64,000 nucleotides of DNA, from contig NZ_CP082966.1 in the NCBI RefSeq assembly GCF_019968605.1, positions 855,001 through 919,000 on the forward strand. The letters run 5' to 3'. The position numbers were made by a program, and so were the translations under genes. The notes under the pieces were generated by a model. The model was not told where the DNA came from. It ran no database searches and worked only from the letters and a program-made list of their open reading frames with translations. Positions 58,789 through 64,000 of the stretch are shown in pieces. Position 1 is the first letter of the stretch. Each line of letters starts with the position of its first letter. This DNA comes from Polaribacter litorisediminis (GTDB taxonomy: Bacteria; Bacteroidota; Bacteroidia; Flavobacteriales; Flavobacteriaceae).

Positions 58789-59991
58789 ATGATACAAAAA
58801 GACAGACAGTTTTATAATGAGCAGTTTACAGAAAAGAAATATAAAAATTTTCTGAATGATATTATCAACACGTATAATCATACACCACCTTTTAAAATTG
58901 CAGAAACACCTGTTTTTGTACCTACTGCCTTAAAAAATAAGTTGGTTGCTGCTTGTAAAGAAATCATGGAGGTGATTCATCAACCAAATTTTAAAGAACT
59001 TACGGAAGGTGCCTTTTTTACGCCCGATACAAAAACACCCAATGAAGATGAAAATGCAAAATTTATTCAATTAGATTTTGGAATTTGTAAAGATGAAAAT
59101 GGAGATTTAGCTCCCAAATTAATCGAGTTACAAGGTTTTCCATCCCTATATTTTTTTCAAGATGTTGTCGGTAAAATGTATCGAAAACATTTTGGTGATG
59201 CCATACCAGAGAAGTATACACAGCATCTTAATGGGATGACCAACCAAGAATATTTAAATATATTAGAACAAGAAATTGTAGGAGATACAGATCCGAAACA
59301 GGTTGTTTTATTAGAAATAGAGCCAGAAAAACAAGCAACGGCAATCGATTTTTATGTTACTGAAAAGGTATTGGGGATTAAAGTTTTATGCATTTCTAAA
59401 GTAATTAAAAAGGCAAAAGAACTTTTTTATATAGATGATAAAGGAGAAGAAATTAAGATCTTAAAAATTTACAATCGTATTATTTTTGATGAATTACAGC
59501 AAAGATCAGATTTAAAAAGACAGTTTGATTTTTTAGATGAAGTTGATGTAACTTGGATTGGCCATCCGAATTGGTTTTACAGAATTAGTAAATACACCAT
59601 GCCTCTGCTAAAAGGAGAATTTGTGCCAAAATCTTATTATTTAGATCAATTAGAAGCAATTCCAGAAGATTTAGAAAATTATGTTTTAAAACCTTTGTAT
59701 TCATTTGCTGGCGCAGGAGTTCAGATTCACGTTACCCGTAAAATGATTGATGACATCGCAAACAAATCAAACTATTTGTTGCAAGAAAAAGTAGCATATG
59801 CATCTGTAGTAGAAACGATGGATAATCCTGCAAAATGTGAAGTTAGAATGATGTTATTGCACAATTCTAAAACGAATAAGACAGAAATTGTAAGCAATTT
59901 AATTCGTTTAAGTAAAGGTGAAATGGTTGGAGTAAAATACAATAAAGATAAAACTTGGGTAGGAGGAACGACTGGTTTTTTTGAGAGTTGA
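58789..59991 (+). CDS. Second ATP-grasp-like protein
   Basis: A 400-residue protein without a named family that I know. The C-terminal half has an ATP-grasp look: YVLKPLYSFAGAGVQIHV (lysine and glycine-rich loop), LLQEKVAYASVVET, and CEVRMMLLHN. The N-terminal half has QLDFGICKDENGDLAPKLIE followed by LQGFPSLYFFQDV, resembling the start of circularly permuted ATP-grasp proteins. It follows the amidotransferase by six bases, so is certainly in the same unit. The likely role is a further amide- or peptide-bond-forming step. Confidence 0.65.
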   Translation: MIQKDRQFYNEQFTEKKYKNFLNDIINTYNHTPPFKIAETPVFVPTALKNKLVAACKEIMEVIHQPNFKELTEGAFFTPDTKTPNEDENAKFIQLDFGICKDENGDLAPKLIELQGFPSLYFFQDVVGKMYRKHFGDAIPEKYTQHLNGMTNQEYLNILEQEIVGDTDPKQVVLLEIEPEKQATAIDFYVTEKVLGIKVLCISKVIKKAKELFYIDDKGEEIKILKIYNRIIFDELQQRSDLKRQFDFLDEVDVTWIGHPNWFYRISKYTMPLLKGEFVPKSYYLDQLEAIPEDLENYVLKPLYSFAGAGVQIHVTRKMIDDIANKSNYLLQEKVAYASVVETMDNPAKCEVRMMLLHNSKTNKTEIVSNLIRLSKGEMVGVKYNKDKTWVGGTTGFFES

Positions 59992-60504
59992 TTTTTGAGA
60001 ATTAAAATAGCGCGTTTATTGATGTTTATTCGGGCACAATCTGAGAACTTTTTCTTGCATTTTAGATGTCAATATATTGAAAGACAATCTTTTATTGAAT
60101 AGGTTTCATGCGCAAAAATGTTCAACCTAAGACCTATTAAGTTTGTTTTTGTAGATGTTTTAAACTTTGAAAAGTACTAGGGTTATTACAGTAATACAAA
60201 CTTTTATCCTTATCAACTTTGGGCTTGTGCTAACAAAAGGTTTGATGTTTAATTCTTTTTTGATGTTTCTCAAAAATATTTTTATACATCATCTTGGCTT
60301 ATAAAGTACTTTGGTGATAAAAGGCTTCATTTTTGTGCTGCATCTCAAATGTAATTGGGATATTTTATTTTGGCATTTTTTAGAATACTAATTTAGATTT
60401 ATGATGTTGTTCTTATTTTTTAAAGGTACAACTCGAGGATAATCGTAATTTCGTATTTTTATAAACCAAGAGAAGCGTAACAGGTTTTTCTAAATATACA
60501 TAAC
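59992..60504. other. Intergenic region, 513 bases
   Basis: Between the ligase cluster and the two unknown genes. One plus-strand frame from 59994 is broken by only six stops in about 150 codons, fewer than expected in such AT-rich DNA, and reads in places like a decayed protein (RPIKFVFVDVLNFEKY; GYYSNTNFYPYQLWACANKR). I cannot identify it. No stable hairpin or RNA gene is seen. Confidence 0.45.
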
Positions 60505-60987
60505 TTGAAAGCAGTAACCATAAAACAGCTTAAAGATGAACTCTCGCACAAATCTTCCATTGAATTAAAAGAATTGTGCTTGCATTTGGCTAGATTTAAG
60601 AAAGAGAATAAAGAGTTACTTACGTATTTATTATTTGAGTCTCATGACGAGGAAAATTATATTCAAATTATAAAAGAGGAAGTAGATCTTCAGTTTGAAG
60701 AAATAAACACCAAAAGTTTTTTTTACATTAGAAAAAGTGTCCGAAAAATTTTAACATCCATCAAAAAATACATTCGATATTCTAAAAAGAAAGAAACAGA
60801 AGCTGAGTTACTATTGTATTTCTGTAAAAAGTTAAGGGATTTTAAACCTTCTATACATCGAAGTACACGGTTACAAAATATCTTTGAAACACAACTTAGA
60901 ATGGCTAAAAAAGCGATGGATAAATTGCATGAAGATTTACAATATGATTTTCAACTTGAATTAGATAAATTATTATATAATGACTAA
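60505..60987 (+). CDS. Unknown helical protein, first of a coupled pair
   Basis: A 160-residue, mostly helical, basic protein (KKYIRYSKKKETEAELLLYF is typical). It starts TTGAAA and opens KAVTIKQLKDELSHKSSIEL, in the style of small DUF6155-like proteins, but that likeness is weak and I do not claim it. No signal peptide, membrane helix or catalytic motif is seen. It overlaps the next gene by eight bases, so the two are translated together. Confidence 0.55.
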   Translation: MKAVTIKQLKDELSHKSSIELKELCLHLARFKKENKELLTYLLFESHDEENYIQIIKEEVDLQFEEINTKSFFYIRKSVRKILTSIKKYIRYSKKKETEAELLLYFCKKLRDFKPSIHRSTRLQNIFETQLRMAKKAMDKLHEDLQYDFQLELDKLLYND

Positions 60988-61336
60988 AGAAAGACCAATA
61001 CTAAAAAATTTGATGAAGGATAATATGTCTGATTTTGAATTGTTTCAAAATAAAACCATCCGCCCAATTATAAAAATGCAACACAATTTATTAATCGCAT
61101 TTTTAGAAAGCTACTTGCAGAAAAGAAAAATAGATTTTTTAAATGTTTCTGAAGAGAAAAAGAAATTGAAGATAAAAGCTATTTTAGAAAAAGATATTCA
61201 ATTTAGAAATATAATTTTAGGTAGTATTTTAGGGCATTTTTCAATGGATGAATATTTTTTTTATAATTCAAGTACTTCAGAAATGAATAAAAGAATCATC
61301 AATATTATTATTCAAAGATTTCAAGATAGTTTATAA
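60980..61336 (+). CDS. Unknown small protein, second of a coupled pair
   Basis: A 118-residue protein, MTKERPILKNLMKDNMSDFE, with the segment FQNKTIRPIIKMQHNLLIAF and a C-terminus of IILGSILGHFSMDEYFFYN. I recall a flavobacterial family of this shape that databases sometimes call glyoxalase; the sequence shows none of the glyoxalase metal ligands in a convincing arrangement, so no activity is assigned. It overlaps the preceding gene by eight bases. Confidence 0.55.
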   Translation: MTKERPILKNLMKDNMSDFELFQNKTIRPIIKMQHNLLIAFLESYLQKRKIDFLNVSEEKKKLKIKAILEKDIQFRNIILGSILGHFSMDEYFFYNSSTSEMNKRIINIIIQRFQDSL

Positions 61337-61342
61337 AAATAA

Positions 61343-61368
61343 GAAACCACTGCAACTGCAGTGGTTTC
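61343..61368. terminator. Hairpin after the unknown gene pair
   Basis: GAAACCACTGCA (61343-61354) pairs with TGCAGTGGTTTC (61357-61368) around AC. The stem is strong, but no T-tract follows, so it may be a transcript-stabilising 3' hairpin more than a classic terminator. Confidence 0.5.
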
Positions 61369-61488
61369 AATCAATCAACCAAAAAACTTCTTTTATTATA
61401 ATTTCGAATGGTTACGAAAAAATTTCTAGAAGAATACTTTTATAATTTCATTCATCTCTAATTTCATTACAAATATAGCATTTAATTG

Positions 61489-61526
61489 TTTAACATTATG
61501 TTAAAATTATTAAACATTCTGTTAAA
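61489..61526. promoter_or_regulatory. Two tandem operator-like palindromes
   Basis: TTTAACATTATGTTAAA (61489-61505) is a perfect palindrome apart from its three-base centre, and TTAAACATTCTGTTAAA (61510-61526) is a near copy. The sites are 21 bases apart, close to two helical turns, so proteins bound to both would lie on the same face. No annotated gene starts within reach, which makes their purpose unclear. Confidence 0.55.
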
Positions 61527-61545
61527 AATAATTATTTCTAATCTT

Positions 61546-61779
61546 TTAAGAGTGTTGTTTTGTTTCAGGATTACAACAAAATCTATTGCAAGCACAAGTC
61601 GCTTAGATGTTTTTCTATCGGTAATTATTACTGTAGATACCTTTACTTTTTTTATCCATTAAGATAACTGTGTCCTCTTTTAGAGAAGCGGTTCATATTC
61701 CTGCTTGAACCGTTTTTACTTCAAAGGCTCCATGATTATCATTGAAAACTTTTATAACAAGAGCAGCTTTAAATTCTCT
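61546..61779 (-). pseudogene. Decayed gene of unknown family
   Basis: One minus-strand frame reads REFKAALVIKVFNDNHGAFE, VKTVQAGI, stop (61693), TASLKEDTVILMDKKSKGIY, SNNYR, stop (61615), KNI, stop (61603), ATCACNRFCCNPETKQHS, stop (61546). Codon use and residue mix are those of a real protein; three inner stops and no start mark it as dead. It follows terC on the same strand and could be a former third gene of that unit. I do not recognise the family. Confidence 0.5.
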
Positions 61780-61819
61780 CTAAAAAAAGCAACTTGTAAA
61801 ATTTTAAAAAACAATGATT

Positions 61820-62614
61820 TTATTGTTTTTTTAAAAGAAGGTTTTTTTGATACTTTCCTTGAACAATATCAACAATAATTAAAATAGCAATTACAAAATA
61901 GAAAGTAGTTTTACTCATTGGTACTATTTCGTTTCCAAAAATCTTGATGTGAGCTAAATGACCGCCTTCTGTAATTAACATAATGCCAACAATAAAAAGA
62001 ATAAATAACCCTAATACCTCATACATTCTGTTTTTTGCCAAAAAAGAAGATACGTTATCAGCAAGAAATAACATTAATAAACCACTGATTACAATGGCTA
62101 TAGTCATAATTATAAAAGCAGTATTCGTGTTTTCAATTTCACTGGTAAGACCAATTGCCGCTAAAATAGAATCAAAAGAAAAAACTAAATTCATAATCAC
62201 AATACTTACAATAGCTGCGTTTGCAGATTTTTTCCCCCTTGTTTCTACCATTTTAGAATTTTCTAAATCTTGAGTAGCAATCATATGCCAAATTTCTTTG
62301 ATGGCTGTGTAAATAATAAATCCACCTCCAAAAAGAACAATAATACTATGACCGTTAAAAGCAAATTCAACAACTTCGTCTATTCCGCCAGTTAAAAACG
62401 AAAAAGGTTCTTTAAAATAATCAATAATCGAAACCAATAAGAATAATAAAACAATTCTTAATACAATGGCTACTAAAATGCCAACTTTACGAACTCTTTT
62501 TTGTTCAATTTCCGGTGCTTTTTTAGATTCTAAAGAAATGTATAATAAGTTGTCAAAACCAAGAACTGCTTGCAATAAAACTAACATTAAGAGCGTAAAG
62601 ATGTTTTCTAACAT
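61820..62614 (-). CDS. TerC family integral membrane protein
   Basis: A 264-residue protein with about seven membrane helices, of the TerC/Alx family linked to tellurite resistance and metal homeostasis (manganese export in some bacteria). It has the start IFTLLMLVLLQAVLGFDNLL and the conserved acidic helix segment MNLVFSFDSILAAIGLT. The acidic residues in GFDNLL and FSFDSIL form the likely metal site. Start ATG 62614 is taken. A role in Mn2+ or other metal handling is likely, but unproven. Confidence 0.88.
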   Translation of the reverse strand: MLENIFTLLMLVLLQAVLGFDNLLYISLESKKAPEIEQKRVRKVGILVAIVLRIVLLFLLVSIIDYFKEPFSFLTGGIDEVVEFAFNGHSIIVLFGGGFIIYTAIKEIWHMIATQDLENSKMVETRGKKSANAAIVSIVIMNLVFSFDSILAAIGLTSEIENTNTAFIIMTIAIVISGLLMLFLADNVSSFLAKNRMYEVLGLFILFIVGIMLITEGGHLAHIKIFGNEIVPMSKTTFYFVIAILIIVDIVQGKYQKNLLLKKQ

Positions 62615-62705
62615 TTTTTTTAATTTTTTTTAAAATTGACTCCAAAGGTATTTTTTCATTCTTTACAAAACAATTTTTATGGATTTAAGTTTGAAATCAT
62701 TTTTT

Positions 62706-63470
62706 CTAGAAGGCCGCTTTCCACAAAACCCGTAAACTCACAAAAGCAATGAGAATAGCAGTTGTCTTTTTAAGCTGAATAGGGGTAAAGTACCGGTTGC
62801 TCATTCTACTGCCTATTTGGCCGCCAATAAGAACGGTAATTAATAAAATGGAAGTTAAATTCCAATCAATATAAAAATCAGGATTTGAATACTGACCCAA
62901 TAAACCTGAGATTGAATTAACCAAAATAAAAAAACTTGCCGTAGCCGCTATTCTTTTAGGAGTATCCCAATTGGTCAAATGTAATATAGGTGATAAAAAA
63001 ATACCACCTCCAATGCCCACCATTCCAGAAATAAAACCGATAAAACTACCATAAAGGCTATTTTTTAAAGGTTTTGATTTGCTAATTTTTACATCCGAAG
63101 TAATTATTTTTTTAGAGAGCCACATGCTAATGGCTGCAAATAATAAAGTAAAACCTAAAAGAATAAAAAATAACTGCTGATTAATTTTTAAATAACCACC
63201 TAAAAAAGCAAACGGAACACTAAAAAGAACAATAGGGATTATTTTTTTCCAACGGAGTTCTTTTTGTCTGTAAAATAAATATACATTCCCAATCACAACC
63301 ACAATATTACATAATAATGCCGTAGCTCTAATTTGCGAAAAAGCTATTCCGGTAAAAGCTAAAATAGCCAAATAACTGGAGCCGCCTCCAAAACCTACAG
63401 AAGAGTATAGAATTGAAATCACAAAAAAAAGGAAAATTATAAGTCCGTAATCAGTAAATAAAGCTATCAT
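62706..63470 (-). CDS. Sulfite exporter TauE/SafE family permease
   Basis: A 254-residue membrane protein with about eight helices in two repeats, of the TauE/SafE family that exports or imports small anions (sulfite, sulfoacetate, carboxylates). Repeats include SSVGFGGGSSYLAILAFTGI and FISGMVGIGGGIFLSPILHL, the signature of the family. The substrate is not known. It is divergent from the zinc-ribbon/HTH gene, whose product may regulate it. Confidence 0.88.
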   Translation of the reverse strand: MIALFTDYGLIIFLFFVISILYSSVGFGGGSSYLAILAFTGIAFSQIRATALLCNIVVVIGNVYLFYRQKELRWKKIIPIVLFSVPFAFLGGYLKINQQLFFILLGFTLLFAAISMWLSKKIITSDVKISKSKPLKNSLYGSFIGFISGMVGIGGGIFLSPILHLTNWDTPKRIAATASFFILVNSISGLLGQYSNPDFYIDWNLTSILLITVLIGGQIGSRMSNRYFTPIQLKKTTAILIAFVSLRVLWKAAF

Positions 63471-63550
63471 ATAAAGTTTTAAAGGATCTAAAATAATGAA
63501 TACTGTATATTTTGGATAGAATAAAGGTGAATATTTGTATTTATAATGCT

Positions 63551-63580
63551 AAATTAATATATTTATGCAAAATTAATATA
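63551..63580. promoter_or_regulatory. Direct-repeat operator before the zinc-ribbon/HTH gene
   Basis: AAATTAATATA occurs at 63551-63561 and 63570-63580, start to start 19 bases, immediately before the ATG at 63582 and between the two divergent genes. The spacing is just under two helical turns and could be an autoregulatory site. TATTTATG between the copies resembles a -7 box. Confidence 0.45.
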
Positions 63581-63581
63581 C

Positions 63582-64000
63582 ATGACTATAGATTTTTGTC
63601 CAAATTGTAATTCGAGCGAGTACATTAAGAGTGGTGTTGTCAATAATAGGCAGCGTTATAAATGTAAAAAATGCAATTATTTTTTTACAGTAAACAAGAT
63701 GGGGAAAAAGATAGATGACTATTATGTAAACAAATCTTTACAATTATATTTAGAGGGATTGACTTACCGAGAGATCGAAAGAATTTTAGGGGTTTCTCAT
63801 GTAAGCATTATGAATTGGGTAAAGAAATACAATATAAAAAGACCTTATAATTCAAAATACCATTCGACTTATAAAATTTTAAATGCAAAAGAATTAGGGA
63901 TTTACTTTAGTAATTCTGAAAATTTAAAAGGGGCAGGAGTGGTTGTTACAGAATTGGGTGATAAGTTTATGCTCATTAAATGGGAACGTTTTAAAGATTA
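63582..64000 (+). CDS. Zinc-ribbon plus helix-turn-helix protein like IS1 InsA (incomplete at right edge)
   Basis: The frame starts at ATG 63582 and is open for 139 codons to the window edge, where the last two bases (TA) may begin a stop codon. It reads MTIDFCPNCNSSEYIKSGVV, an InsA-type zinc ribbon with C6-x2-C9 and C28-x2-C31 (YKCKKCNYFF), then a helix-turn-helix (GLTYREIERILGVSHVSIMN then WVKKYNIKRP). The C-terminal 45 residues (KILNAKELGIYFSNSENLKG...) have no DDE catalytic motif. So it looks like a domesticated IS1-type DNA-binding protein, more a regulator than a transposase, though a longer frame cannot be excluded. Confidence 0.75.
   Translation, partial: MTIDFCPNCNSSEYIKSGVVNNRQRYKCKKCNYFFTVNKMGKKIDDYYVNKSLQLYLEGLTYREIERILGVSHVSIMNWVKKYNIKRPYNSKYHSTYKILNAKELGIYFSNSENLKGAGVVVTELGDKFMLIKWERFKD

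Noticed and set aside
61689..61717. Stem CGGTTCA/TGAACCG with T-run as a terminator for a small RNA
   Set aside because: It lies within the decayed coding frame and has no clear promoter upstream, so it is kept only as a possibility in the operator finding.
61732..61878. 48-codon plus-strand frame MIIIENFYNKSSFKFS overlapping the terC 3' end
   Set aside because: Runs antisense through the decayed gene and into terC; composition fits a shadow frame.

Overview
The window is a stretch of ordinary chromosome from a low-GC member of Bacteroidota, most likely a marine Flavobacteriaceae close to Polaribacter or Tenacibaculum. This is judged from protein wording, gene order and promoters; no 16S gene is present. 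Supporting signs are promoters of the Bacteroidota type (TTTG, about 19-21 bases, then TAnnTTTG, e.g. 4598-4628 and 17248-17278), several TTG start codons followed by AAA, lipoproteins with acidic residues just after the lipidated cysteine, an unusually long NusB, a RprX/RprY-like two-component pair, and many Bacteroidota-only families (DUF6787, DUF6702, DUF3276). No rRNA, tRNA, CRISPR array, prophage or complete insertion sequence was found.

Layout. 54-4534: sodium/solute symporter, recR, a small surface lipoprotein and a universal stress protein. The gap between the last two holds relics of a duplicated recR-lipoprotein-usp block and a small inverted-repeat element. 4598-9488: rimP-nusA-infB operon behind a strong promoter and a leader terminator. 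9622-11466: ABC-2 exporter with a candidate 24-residue peptide gene at its 3' end. 11580-14329: a PRiA4b ORF3-like protein, a thioesterase plus isochorismate synthase pair (menaquinone) and a PUR-family protein. 14402-22851: exporter ABC protein, then nusB-DUF1573-yajC-ybbR-coaE-rprX-rprY-tsaC. 23150-30385: glycosyltransferase, HsdR-N-like nuclease domain, holA, a large BNR-repeat secreted protein and meaB. 30478-33002: ECF sigma factor, probable anti-sigma factor and an exported effector in overlapping frames. 33105-38039: cysS, yidD, lgt, two small membrane proteins, a CoA-type Nudix enzyme and an acyltransferase. 38226-45109 (minus): GH16 glucanase lipoprotein, two tandem M1 metallopeptidases, DUF6702 and a CarboxypepD_reg protein. 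45397-52949: pepE, then leftward tpx, dgkA, ftsK, lolA, an LptF/G permease and ribB. 53120-59991: a MATE pump, then a five-gene cluster of esterase, ATP-grasp ligase with a histone-H1-like tail, GCS2-type carboxylate-amine ligase, class I amidotransferase and a second ATP-grasp-like protein. 60505-61336: two coupled unknown genes. 61489-63470: tandem operator-like palindromes, a decayed gene, TerC and a TauE/SafE permease. 63582-end: an incomplete zinc-ribbon/HTH protein like IS1 InsA.

How the genes work together. Most of the window is housekeeping: transcription and translation factors, the envelope pathway (lgt, LolA, LptF/G, YajC, YidD, acyltransferase), chromosome segregation (FtsK) and cofactor synthesis (CoA, riboflavin, menaquinone). 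The best candidate for an undescribed system is the 54926-59991 cluster, which has the enzyme set expected of a small amide- or peptide-bond biosynthesis pathway of unknown product. Other items worth a second look are the recR/usp duplication scar, the 24-residue peptide behind the ABC exporter, the zinc-less GTP cyclohydrolase II half of RibBA, the double palindrome at 61489-61526 and the regulator at the right edge.
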